Shown: positions 38,159 through 46,238 of the stretch, piece after piece
Layout of the letters: each line of letters begins with the position of its first letter
How positions within the stretch are numbered: the first letter of the stretch is position 1
Assembly: GCF_011304195.1 (NCBI RefSeq)
Contig: NZ_CP049887.1
Location: 2,914,001 to 2,978,000, forward strand
Reading direction: 5' to 3'
Length of the DNA stretch: 64,000 nt
Origin: Vagococcus hydrophili
GTDB taxonomy: Bacteria > Bacillota > Bacilli > Lactobacillales > Vagococcaceae
The notes under the pieces: generated by a model
Database searches by the model: none
What the model was told of the DNA's origin: nothing
Seen by the model: only the letters and a program-made list of their open reading frames with translations
Position numbers and translations under genes: made by a program

Positions 38159-39291
38159 AAAAGTTCTAATAACTTTTCTCTTTCTGCAACATCATATTTG
38201 GCTAATATTTCCGTTATTTCTTCTAAATCTTGTTTGAGCTCTATATCTTTCTGATCTTCAACAATATAATCGCTTAATCCTTCTCTCATAAATGGATGAA
38301 TCCCATTTAGAAAACTTTCTGATAATCCGTATTCTTCGACAGTTTTTAATAAGTGAAGATAGACTTCTTTTTGAATCCACTTGCCCATTCCTCTATTACC
38401 AAATGCGAGCAATTTTTTTTCTCGATCTTTTCCTGATTGACTTAAGATTTCATATAACTCTTCAAAATAAGTCGTAGGTAACTTCGGTTCACTGACGCCT
38501 GAAGCCATTTGTTTTTGAATTTGAAGAGACCAAATAGAAACTCGATCAAACAAGCTTTTTTGTTGAATATTAGATAGTAGGTTTCTTTTAAACTCTTTTA
38601 AATTTGATTCGTTTATTGTCTCCTGAGGCATTTCAATACTCGCTTTTTGTAACTCTTTGATTTCTTTTATTAGTAACTGATAATCAGAAAAATAAATCGG
38701 CATATCAGCTTCTTTAAAAGCTCCAATTCGTTGAGCTAAAGAATAGTTAATCGCAAATGGTTGTTTTACTTGCTGATTTTTATAAAGGTACAAGGCGTAG
38801 TTTTCCCACAATTCTCTTGGAAACTCGATTCCTTTTCTCTTTAACCATAACAATTCGTCTAAGCCAAAATCTACATTACTTAAACGATCCACTATTTCTT
38901 TAGCAACTTGCTGAGGGATATTTAAATGATCTTTAAAATGCTGAATGCCTAATCCCATCTTCTTGCCTGTTTCCTTTGATTTAACAATATATTGATACTT
39001 TAATCTGCGACCACACTGACAATATAATTGCTTTTCTTTTTGATGCGTCTCAGGGTAGCGCTCATCAATTCTTAAATCAACAAATTCCCAATCAGAAGCA
39101 CTCAAATAACTGTCTTTAATAAACTCAGACCTAATTAAATATTTTCGATGTTCATCAATTAATGCTCGTTGGACCTTTGTTAATTTTGAATAGATTTCTG
39201 ATCGTTCTTTCATTGTTAACGGCCTAAAGTCAACTAAGCCATATTCTTCACTAACTTGGGGTATTTCTGCTTTTTTATTTTTTTTATCCAT
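38137..39291 (-). CDS. Uncharacterised protein, DUF3895-like
   Basis: The 384-residue soluble protein begins with a basic stretch, then KVQRALIDEHRKYLIRSEFI, ASDWEFVDLRIDERYPETHQ and CQCGRRLKYQYIVKS, the last a small Cys pair that could bind metal. From memory this resembles DUF3895, found in Firmicutes. No function is known to me. The C-terminal half is helical and Glu/Lys rich. It is monocistronic, divergent from the FrnE-like gene. Confidence 0.6.
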   Translation of the reverse strand: MDKKNKKAEIPQVSEEYGLVDFRPLTMKERSEIYSKLTKVQRALIDEHRKYLIRSEFIKDSYLSASDWEFVDLRIDERYPETHQKEKQLYCQCGRRLKYQYIVKSKETGKKMGLGIQHFKDHLNIPQQVAKEIVDRLSNVDFGLDELLWLKRKGIEFPRELWENYALYLYKNQQVKQPFAINYSLAQRIGAFKEADMPIYFSDYQLLIKEIKELQKASIEMPQETINESNLKEFKRNLLSNIQQKSLFDRVSIWSLQIQKQMASGVSEPKLPTTYFEELYEILSQSGKDREKKLLAFGNRGMGKWIQKEVYLHLLKTVEEYGLSESFLNGIHPFMREGLSDYIVEDQKDIELKQDLEEITEILAKYDVAEREKLLELLIKNKID

Positions 39292-39422
39292 ACTAATACG
39301 TCCTTATCTGGCCTTTTTTATACGCGGTTCTCTTGTTTTGTGTTATATTTCATAAGCAAAATTTTTGTATTTCATTATGAATCTCGTTATGATGTACTCA
39401 ATAAAAGATAGGTGGTTATAAA

Positions 39423-40121
39423 ATGAAAATTGAATTTTTTCATGATGTCATTTGTAGCTTTTGTTTTCCCATGTCTTACCGTATGCGTCAGATTAAGGAA
39501 AGATATCCTAACGTTGAAATCATCCACCGCTCCTTTGCTTTAGCATGGGAAAGTAAGGATTTGGCTCAACAATTTGGAACAAGAGACAATGCCAAAATTG
39601 AAATACTGAAACACTGGGAACATGCCAACGAAAACGACGACTTACATCGTTTTAATATATCAGGAATGAAAGATACTCCTTTCCAATTTCCAACATCTAA
39701 ACCAGGACTTTTGGCTGCGGCTGTGGCTAAAGAAATCGCTGGAGATGAGGCTTACTGGAATGTCTTTGATAAGCTTCAAGAAAAATTATTTGTAGAAAAT
39801 AAAAATATAGAAGATCCTGAGGTTATTAAAGAAATTATCCAAAAAGAAGGAATTGATATAGCGACCTTTGAAGAGCTTTTCAATTCTGAAAAAACGATTG
39901 AAGCCATTAATAATGACCTTAAATTAGCCCAAAACTATAATATTCACGGCGCTCCTTTTCTTGTCATTAATGGAAAATACGGTATTAATGGTGCCCAATC
40001 TCTTGAAGTTATTCAAGAAACGATTGAAAAAATTGCCGAACAAGATCATGAACCTTTGATACTTGTAGAAAATGGTAGCACTTGCTCCCTTGATGCAAAT
40101 GGAACCTGGGTCTGCGAATAA
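39423..40121 (+). CDS. DsbA family oxidoreductase, FrnE-like
   Basis: The 232-residue thioredoxin-fold protein begins KIEFFHDVICSFCFPMSYRM, giving the active-site CSFC at residues 11-14. It has the cis-proline region NIHGAPFLVINGKYGINGAQ and a C-terminal extension with two further Cys (STCSLDANGTWVCE). There is no signal peptide, so it acts in the cytosol, as FrnE-type proteins linked to oxidative stress and dithiol chemistry do. It is monocistronic. Confidence 0.85.
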   Translation: MKIEFFHDVICSFCFPMSYRMRQIKERYPNVEIIHRSFALAWESKDLAQQFGTRDNAKIEILKHWEHANENDDLHRFNISGMKDTPFQFPTSKPGLLAAAVAKEIAGDEAYWNVFDKLQEKLFVENKNIEDPEVIKEIIQKEGIDIATFEELFNSEKTIEAINNDLKLAQNYNIHGAPFLVINGKYGINGAQSLEVIQETIEKIAEQDHEPLILVENGSTCSLDANGTWVCE

Positions 40122-40126
40122 CACAT

Positions 40127-40166
40127 GAAAACCAGAATTAAATCGTTTTGATTTAATTCTGGTTAT
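40127..40166. terminator. Bidirectional terminator
   Basis: AACCAGAATTAAATC and GATTTAATTCTGGTT form perfect arms between the convergent FrnE-like and GNAT genes. Confidence 0.85.
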
Positions 40167-40169
40167 TTT

Positions 40170-40688
40170 TTAATTTAAAATCAACTGGTAAGCTTTTCTC
40201 TCACCATCTGGACAAGGTAAAACAATGTTTCCTTGATAAGAAAAACCAGATCGATCAATTACTTTTTGCATCCCTAAATTTAAGGGATGAGTATCCACTC
40301 TTAAATCTGAATGTCCTAGCATTTTTGAAAAAGAGATCAAATGCCCTAAAAAGAATTGGGACATTCCCTTTTGCTTGATTGATGTGGTGATAACAAACCG
40401 ATGAATAGAAACATAATCAACGCCACCAAGCCATGAAGCATCTGTTATATCAGCATAGCCATCTTGCTCACCTGTAGTAATGGTTCCATAACCTACAATT
40501 TGATCAACTTCGATTAAAACATATCCTTCACCAATTCGAAGATCTTCTGTAAGAACTTCTTTATTTGGACCTTCATCATTGCGCCACTGGGGAACATTAT
40601 TCTTAGCAAGTGTTTCTCTCCCATTTTGTACAACATTTAATATATCTTCTAAATCACTTATTTCGGCTTTTCTAACATAATATAACAT
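40170..40688 (-). CDS. GNAT family N-acetyltransferase
   Basis: The 172-residue protein has the GNAT layout: LRKAEISDLEDILNVVQNGRE-like N terminus, VGYGTI strand, VSIHRFVITTSIKQKGMSQFFLGHLI acetyl-CoA loop and DTHPLNLGMQKVIDRSGFSYQG. The acceptor is unknown. The start is behind GGGAGGAAATAT. It is monocistronic. Confidence 0.82.
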   Translation of the reverse strand: MLYYVRKAEISDLEDILNVVQNGRETLAKNNVPQWRNDEGPNKEVLTEDLRIGEGYVLIEVDQIVGYGTITTGEQDGYADITDASWLGGVDYVSIHRFVITTSIKQKGMSQFFLGHLISFSKMLGHSDLRVDTHPLNLGMQKVIDRSGFSYQGNIVLPCPDGERKAYQLILN

Positions 40689-40789
40689 ATATTTCCTCCC
40701 TTTTACTTCTTTTTTTGTAAGTCTAATTCTAATGCTTTACAAATTAATTGTAAAATTATATGCTAAGACCATTAATAGGAGGTGATTGA

Positions 40790-40914
40790 GATGATACCGT
40801 CATCTTTAATCTTGACTCAAGGTAATTTTTATTAAAGATACTTTGAGCAACAACTTAAGATAAGTAGTTTGTTTTCCTCAGAGTATCTCAAACTCATGAG
40901 AAAGAAGGAAAAAA
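40790..40914 (+). promoter_or_regulatory. Leader-peptide attenuator of the FusB-type gene
   Basis: The 5' region has competing stems. ATCTTTAAT (40802-40810) pairs with ATTAAAGAT (40831-40839), enclosing most of the leader ORF. AGATACTTTGAG (40836-40847) can instead pair with CTCAGAGTATCT (40877-40888). TTTTCCT (40872-40878) pairs with AGGAAAA (40906-40912), the ribosome binding site of the main gene. The third arm overlaps the site-hiding arm, so the structures exclude each other. This layout fits induction by ribosome stalling in the leader. Confidence 0.6.
40791..40835 (+). CDS. Leader peptide of the FusB-type gene
   Basis: ATG at 40791 behind AGGAGGTGATTGAG opens the 14-residue peptide MIPSSLILTQGNFY. 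Its ribosome binding site is close to ideal and it lies inside the first of several competing hairpins. Published fusB genes are described as controlled by translational attenuation, which makes this reading plausible. Confidence 0.6.
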   Translation: MIPSSLILTQGNFY

Positions 40915-40915
40915 C

Positions 40916-41542
40916 ATGCTACAACCATATGAATATAACTATATTAAAGGACAAATCAGCCATCTGATTAATGTTTATAAAACAGTAAATGATAAAAGCG
41001 TCATTTTGACTATTCAAGAAACGGTGACTCAAAATATATCACCCTTCTTAGAGGAAGCTTTTTTGGCAGAAATTCAACCTATCTATCTAGATAAAACGTT
41101 AACTAACGCTAAAGCTGTTTCTCTATTTGAAACAATTGAAGCACAGATTTTACCTTTTAAGGAAGTTTCTGATAAGCAAATCGAGAAAGTCTTTCGAAAA
41201 GTTAAAAAAATCAAATATCCTAAATGGGATAGTATTAATTTAAAAGCAATAAATTACCTTGCTTGGGACGATATAGGCACCCAAAGAAAATATATTACCT
41301 TTTACCATGAGGAGCGTCTAACTGGTTGTTACGGTGTTATGTCCACAGACGTGATCAAAAACGTGTGTGCCATTTGCCATAAAATAGATAATGTTGCTAT
41401 GTTTTTAACCACAACCCGAGTCGCTGGTGATGGTACTTATACTAAAAAAGGAAATTATATTTGTAAAGACAGCCAAAAATGTAACCAACAAATGGAAGAC
41501 TTAGATCATTTACATGATTTCTACCACACAGTTACTAAATAG
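40916..41542 (+). CDS. FusB/FusC-family EF-G-binding protein
   Basis: The 208-residue protein has a helical N-terminal half and a C-terminal treble-clef zinc finger with four Cys: CAIC, then CKDSQKC. Around them are MFLTTTRVAGDGTY and DLDHLHDFY, the hallmark of FusB-type proteins. These bind EF-G and free ribosomes stalled by fusidic acid. Chromosomal homologs confer low-level intrinsic resistance in some Firmicutes. It is followed after 14 bases by a GNAT gene. The effect on fusidic acid response here is inference from family. Confidence 0.88.
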   Translation: MLQPYEYNYIKGQISHLINVYKTVNDKSVILTIQETVTQNISPFLEEAFLAEIQPIYLDKTLTNAKAVSLFETIEAQILPFKEVSDKQIEKVFRKVKKIKYPKWDSINLKAINYLAWDDIGTQRKYITFYHEERLTGCYGVMSTDVIKNVCAICHKIDNVAMFLTTTRVAGDGTYTKKGNYICKDSQKCNQQMEDLDHLHDFYHTVTK

Positions 41543-41556
41543 GAAGGAATGATTTT

Positions 41557-42075
41557 TTGATCCGCCAAACACATTCTAAAGATTATGAAACTATTTCAAA
41601 ATTGACCATTGCAGCCTTTAAGACCACTGAATTTGGTTACCAAGGCGAAGCAGAATTAATCGAAAAGATTAGAAATGAAAAAGATTACGATACTGCTTAT
41701 GAGCTTGTCGCACTAACAGATGAAAAAATCCTTGGACACGGACTATTAAGCCGTTGTTATATCGAGGATGACTCGACTCAACTAGCTGGACTCTCCTTAG
41801 CACCTTTGTCAGTGGATCCAGACTATCAAAAACAAGGGATTGGTTCAAAATTAATGCTATCCCTTGAAAAAGCAGCTAGCGAAAATGGTGAACCATTTAT
41901 CGTTATTCTTGGACATCCTGAATACTATTCAAAATTCGGCTACACCCCAGCAAGCAACTTCAATGTCAAAGCACCGTTTGACGTTCCAGATGAATTCTTT
42001 ATGATAAAAGAATTACAGAAAGACAGTCTGAATAATGTTTACGGTACAGTAAAGTATTCAAAAGCGTTTGAATAG
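41557..42075 (+). CDS. GNAT family N-acetyltransferase (YhbS-like)
   Basis: The 172-residue protein starts with TTG behind GGAAGGAATG. It has the acetyl-CoA motif LAPLSVDPDYQKQGIGSKLM and VILGHPEYYSKFGYTPAS, which is typical of the YhbS-like group. Its acceptor is unknown. It is co-transcribed with the FusB-type gene and may share its drug-responsive control. Confidence 0.85.
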   Translation: MIRQTHSKDYETISKLTIAAFKTTEFGYQGEAELIEKIRNEKDYDTAYELVALTDEKILGHGLLSRCYIEDDSTQLAGLSLAPLSVDPDYQKQGIGSKLMLSLEKAASENGEPFIVILGHPEYYSKFGYTPASNFNVKAPFDVPDEFFMIKELQKDSLNNVYGTVKYSKAFE

Positions 42076-42118
42076 AGTGAATTAAAAAGCGTTTTGCTCC
42101 AAGCATCTGGAGCAAATT

Positions 42119-42158
42119 AAAAATCATCAGATCCTTTTATTGGATCTGATGATTTTTT
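42119..42158. terminator. Bidirectional terminator
   Basis: AAATCATCAGATCC and GGATCTGATGATTT with flanking A and T runs lie between convergent genes. A second hairpin, TTGCTCCA/TGGAGCAA, lies just before it (about 42098-42118). Confidence 0.85.
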
Positions 42159-43672
42159 TAATTTATCTCATTTTTCTCCATTTTCTTTTCATATCTTCTA
42201 AACGTTAGTAGTGCTAGAATACTAAAAACGATTGGTCCTAAAATAGAAAAGAATGTTTCATCATACCTTCCGTGAAGTGCAGGTTCAATAATTGTAAAGA
42301 CATTAGCAAATCCAATCACGAAAGTTACCATTGCCACAACATATTTGTAACCATTTTTTGATTTAAACATAATGAAAGGTTTTTCGATTTCTTCTTTCTT
42401 CTTAAAGCCATAAAAAGCAATCACGATGAACATATAAGGAATACTTACCGCGACATTTGTCATCGATATAATAATTTCAAAAAATTCTTTCGCACCTTTT
42501 CCACCAAATGAGACAAATAAAATAATGACAATCACGACAAAAGCTTGAACATACATGGCGTGAACAGGTAAACCATTTTTAGTTTTTGTCCATTTTTTAG
42601 GCCAAATTTCTTTAGGTGTTCCCTCAATTAATTGTTTTAAAGGAGAAAAAGCTAAAGTAAAGAATGAACCTGTTAAAGCTAAGAACATTGAAATTCCAAT
42701 GTATCTTCCCATCCAAACACCAATTTGAATCGCAACACTGTCAGATAAATTTAAGGCTAAACCTAATTGATATCCCATATTATTCATAGCCACATATGCT
42801 ACATTACCTAGAGTAATATCTGCTGCTGAAAATTCTGTAAAAGCAAATGACCAATTCGTAAAAATTCCCATAATGAAAATTCCTACAGCATATCCCACTG
42901 CAATCACAATCGCTGATAATTTGATACCCTTAGGAAAATTAACCACAGCATCTTCCGTTTCATCCACTAATCCACCAATGATTTCCAAACCACCATAGGC
43001 AAAAATTGCAAATACTAAGAAACTAAAGACTGAAATAATTGATCCATAATCAGGATTGGGTGACTTAACAAAACTTGCTACAGTCACTGGTTCCGCCATT
43101 TGACCTTTATTTAAAACTAATATAAATATTCCGACTAAAATTAAAACGACATTTAATAGGGCAACTGCTACCCCACCAACATTGGTAATTTTTTCAATTT
43201 TATCAAGTCCTTTACTGGATACAACCGTAATAAACAAAATCCATATTGCTCCGAGTAACCCTAATGTCTGCACACTATCGAGACCTAAAAATGACCATTG
43301 CTGGGTTTTATCAACTCCAAAGATTCCGTTAGATAAAGGAATCCAAATTGATATCCCTGTACTTACCATCCAAATAATATTAGAGGCGTACCACATAACT
43401 GTTCCCACAAATGAAAACTTCGGATTAACCGAAACTGCCATCCAGGAATAAATCCCACCCTTTTCATCTTTGAATGCTGCCCCAAACTCAGATAGCATAA
43501 AAGCAAACGGTAGAAAGAAAGTCACTGCTGCTAAAACATACCAAATGATTGATGCATACCCCATCAAGTAATAAGCTCTAACAATATTGGCAAAACCAAA
43601 TACTGAGGTAAAAATCATTAATATGAGAGCTGTTAACGACAGTTTCTTTTTGTTACTCTGTTCTTCGTCCAT
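42158..43672 (-). CDS. YjeM-like amino acid transporter, copy 2
   Basis: The 504-residue protein aligns end to end with 36424..37917. For example IMFTSVFGFANIVRAYYLMGY differs from copy 1 at two positions, and IFAYGGLEIIGGLVDETEDA at a few. About 12 transmembrane segments are present. The start follows AAGGAG eight bases upstream. The substrate is unproven; an acidic amino acid, GABA or related exchange is the family-level guess. Confidence 0.85.
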   Translation of the reverse strand: MDEEQSNKKKLSLTALILMIFTSVFGFANIVRAYYLMGYASIIWYVLAAVTFFLPFAFMLSEFGAAFKDEKGGIYSWMAVSVNPKFSFVGTVMWYASNIIWMVSTGISIWIPLSNGIFGVDKTQQWSFLGLDSVQTLGLLGAIWILFITVVSSKGLDKIEKITNVGGVAVALLNVVLILVGIFILVLNKGQMAEPVTVASFVKSPNPDYGSIISVFSFLVFAIFAYGGLEIIGGLVDETEDAVVNFPKGIKLSAIVIAVGYAVGIFIMGIFTNWSFAFTEFSAADITLGNVAYVAMNNMGYQLGLALNLSDSVAIQIGVWMGRYIGISMFLALTGSFFTLAFSPLKQLIEGTPKEIWPKKWTKTKNGLPVHAMYVQAFVVIVIILFVSFGGKGAKEFFEIIISMTNVAVSIPYMFIVIAFYGFKKKEEIEKPFIMFKSKNGYKYVVAMVTFVIGFANVFTIIEPALHGRYDETFFSILGPIVFSILALLTFRRYEKKMEKNEIN

Positions 43673-43838
43673 TGACTATAAACTCCTTAGAAAATTCTAT
43701 TTGAATACTTATACAGTTTAATTTAAATATGTGAATAAAACACGGTTGTGATACAATTTTCCTTTTATTCTAATCTTAATTTTAGATGTTCCTCATTAAA
43801 ATATTCATCTGACATTTTGAATGAGAGATGAATGGCAA

Positions 43839-43873
43839 AAAAAGAAGCTGACAAGTGTCAACTTCTTTTTGAG
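43839..43873 (-). terminator. Terminator of the CofE-like gene
   Basis: GAAGCTGACA (43844-43853) pairs with TGTCAACTTC (43857-43866), one mismatch, with T runs on both strands. Confidence 0.7.
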
Positions 43874-43893
43874 TTTAGATTTTGATAGTTCTT

Positions 43894-43933
43894 CCAGTTG
43901 CTCGGAGCTAAACGCCCTTTTCACCATTCTATT
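43894..43933 (-). repeat. Dispersed 40-base repeat, copy B
   Basis: CCAGTTGCTCGGAGCTAAAC (43894-43913) then GCCCTTTTCACCATTCTATT; it overlaps the stop codon of the CofE-like gene. See copies at 19293 and 47679. Confidence 0.7.
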
Positions 43934-45119
43934 TCGTAAAGTTATCGAAATATCCTTGGATATAAACGATTGGTGTTCCTTTGTCGCCGCTTCCTGATGT
44001 TAAGTCAGCTAGTGAACCGATTAAGTCAGTTAATTGACGAGGTGTTGTTCCTTGGGCTTCCATTGAGCCTGTTAAATCTTCGTCTTTTTCATTGATATGT
44101 TTCTTGATGGCTGCTTCTAAATCAGCACCACGTAAATCTGAGAAGTTGTTATCAGCTAAGTATTTTAATTTAACTTCATTTGGTGTTCCTTCTAAGCCAG
44201 AAGTAAAGGCTGGCGAAACAACTGGATCAGCAAGTTCCCAAATTTTTCCAACTGGATCTTTGAAAGCTCCGTCCCCATAAACCATCACTTCAATTGTTTT
44301 ACCTGTTTTTTCTTTGATTGTTTCTTGAATGGCTTCAACAACTGGTTGGCAATCTCTTGGGAATAATTTAATGCCTTCTTCAGTCGATTTGTTTGATCCT
44401 AGTAAACCATAATTTTCATTAAATCCACTACCATCAACAGAACTTGATAAAATATCATCTAAAGTGAAAACTTTTTCAGCCCCACTATTTTCTAAGATAC
44501 GTTTTGTGCGGTAACGTGTATGGATGTCACATGTTAAAACATTTTTAGTGTAATCTAAAATTGTTTTAGGTTTTTGAGAGAAAATAACTTCACATTCGGC
44601 ACCTTCAGCAGCGATTAATTCTTTGTAATATTCAATATAATCAACACCAGTAAAGGTATGCTTGTTATAACCAAATAACTCTCTAAATTGTTTTTCATCT
44701 AAAACATCAGTCCAAGGATTTACACCTTTTTCATCTAACGCATCTAAAGATACTAAGTGATTTCCCACTTCATCTGATGGATAGCTCATCATTAAAACGA
44801 TTTTTTTAGATCCACGAGCAATTCCTTTTAAAATATTTGAAAAACGATTACGGCTGAAAATCGGGAAAATAACGCCCACTGTTGATTCACCGAATTTATT
44901 TGTGACATCTTTGGCAATTTGATCGATTGAAGCATAATTACCTTGCGCTCTTGCAACGATTGATTCCGTTACACAAACGATATCTTTTTCTTCAATACTA
45001 AATCCTTCTGCTTTTGATGCATTTAAGACGCTATCGACAACGATTGTTTCGATGCTATCCCCTTCATTAATAATCGGACAACGTAGCCCTCTAGTTATTG
45101 TTCCAACTGTGCGTTCCAA
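43929..45119 (-). CDS. CofE-like gamma-glutamyl ligase family protein
   Basis: The 396-residue protein resembles the coenzyme F420-0:L-glutamate ligase (CofE) family: DIVCVTESIVARAQGNYASI, VGVIFPIFSRNRFSNILKGIA, VMVYGDGAFKDPVGKIWELADP and GTTPRQLTDLIGSLADLTSG. F420 is not expected in Lactobacillales and no other F420 gene is present, so the true substrate is unknown; it may be a different glutamylation. It is divergent from a LysR gene (45243), which may control it. Confidence 0.75.
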   Translation of the reverse strand: MERTVGTITRGLRCPIINEGDSIETIVVDSVLNASKAEGFSIEEKDIVCVTESIVARAQGNYASIDQIAKDVTNKFGESTVGVIFPIFSRNRFSNILKGIARGSKKIVLMMSYPSDEVGNHLVSLDALDEKGVNPWTDVLDEKQFRELFGYNKHTFTGVDYIEYYKELIAAEGAECEVIFSQKPKTILDYTKNVLTCDIHTRYRTKRILENSGAEKVFTLDDILSSSVDGSGFNENYGLLGSNKSTEEGIKLFPRDCQPVVEAIQETIKEKTGKTIEVMVYGDGAFKDPVGKIWELADPVVSPAFTSGLEGTPNEVKLKYLADNNFSDLRGADLEAAIKKHINEKDEDLTGSMEAQGTTPRQLTDLIGSLADLTSGSGDKGTPIVYIQGYFDNFTK

Positions 45120-45242
45120 TAGAAATCGCTCCTTCTTGCATAACCTGTATGCGTTTTAAAATTTTTCTACTCTTGTACTATACCGTGTTTCATGTTATAA
45201 GTAAAATTAATATCTACTATATGAGGTATAAGGAGGATTTAT

Positions 45243-46139
45243 ATGGTTAACAAACTAGATTTATATCGTGTTTTCTATGAAGTCGCGCAACACAGAAGTT
45301 TCTCAAAAGCTGCCAAAAGCCTTTATTTAACCCAACCAGCAGTCAGTCAAGCCATTGCCCAATTAGAACAAGAACTCTCCATTCGCTTATTTAACCGGAA
45401 CCCACAAGGCGTCATTTTAACTGACGAAGGAAAATTACTTCATGATTATGTTTATTCTGCTCTGAATCTGCTTGACTCTGGTGAGAAAAAGATGGAAGAA
45501 TTCAAGCTACTAAAAGGTGGAAAAATTGAAATTGGGGTTGGTGATACCATTTCTCGCTATTTCCTACTACCTTTTTTAGAGCACTTCCATCAAATTTACC
45601 CTGAAATTAGTTTTAAATTAGTTAACGGAACGACTTCCGAATTAATTGATATCCTAAAACAAGGTAAAATCGATATTGCCATTTGTAACTTTCCAATTGA
45701 AGATGACAAACTTGAGAAAATCCACTGTGCTGATGTGCAAGACACTTTTGTCTACGGTTCAAAATACGCGAAGAATTTTTTAGAACCTCAATCAATAGAA
45801 GATGTTTTAAAACATCCTATCATTTGTTTAGATCAAGACTCAATTTCACGGCGTTTTATTGATAGTTTTTTGAAGGAGAAAGAATTATCATTAAATCCTG
45901 AATTTGAATTAGGTTCTCATGATTTATTATTAGATTTTGCTAAAATTAATCTTGGCGTTGCCTGTGTTACAAAAGAGTTTTCAAAAGCTTATATTAAACA
46001 AGGAATTCTTCAAGAAGTGGATTTAATTGAGCAAATCCCTAAAAGAGCGATTGGTTTATGTTATTTAAAAAGCGTTTCACTCTCTTTAGCCTCGCAAAAA
46101 TTCGTTCAAGTCATCATTAACAACAAAAACACATTGTAA
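45243..46139 (+). CDS. LysR family regulator beside the CofE-like gene
   Basis: The 298-residue protein has an N-terminal winged helix (FYEVAQHRSFSKAAKSLYLTQPAVSQAIAQLEQELSIRLF) and a periplasmic-binding-like effector domain starting near residue 90. It starts behind AAGGAGGATTT. Divergent orientation to the CofE-like gene with a 123-base gap is typical of a LysR regulator and its target. The effector is unknown. Confidence 0.88.
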   Translation: MVNKLDLYRVFYEVAQHRSFSKAAKSLYLTQPAVSQAIAQLEQELSIRLFNRNPQGVILTDEGKLLHDYVYSALNLLDSGEKKMEEFKLLKGGKIEIGVGDTISRYFLLPFLEHFHQIYPEISFKLVNGTTSELIDILKQGKIDIAICNFPIEDDKLEKIHCADVQDTFVYGSKYAKNFLEPQSIEDVLKHPIICLDQDSISRRFIDSFLKEKELSLNPEFELGSHDLLLDFAKINLGVACVTKEFSKAYIKQGILQEVDLIEQIPKRAIGLCYLKSVSLSLASQKFVQVIINNKNTL

Positions 46140-46238
46140 ACTCATAAAACTGATATAATAAAATAACTATTTAACTTTCGAACAAATTCATGTATAATAA
46201 TTACATATAGATTATTTAAATTAAAAGGAGCGAATCTC

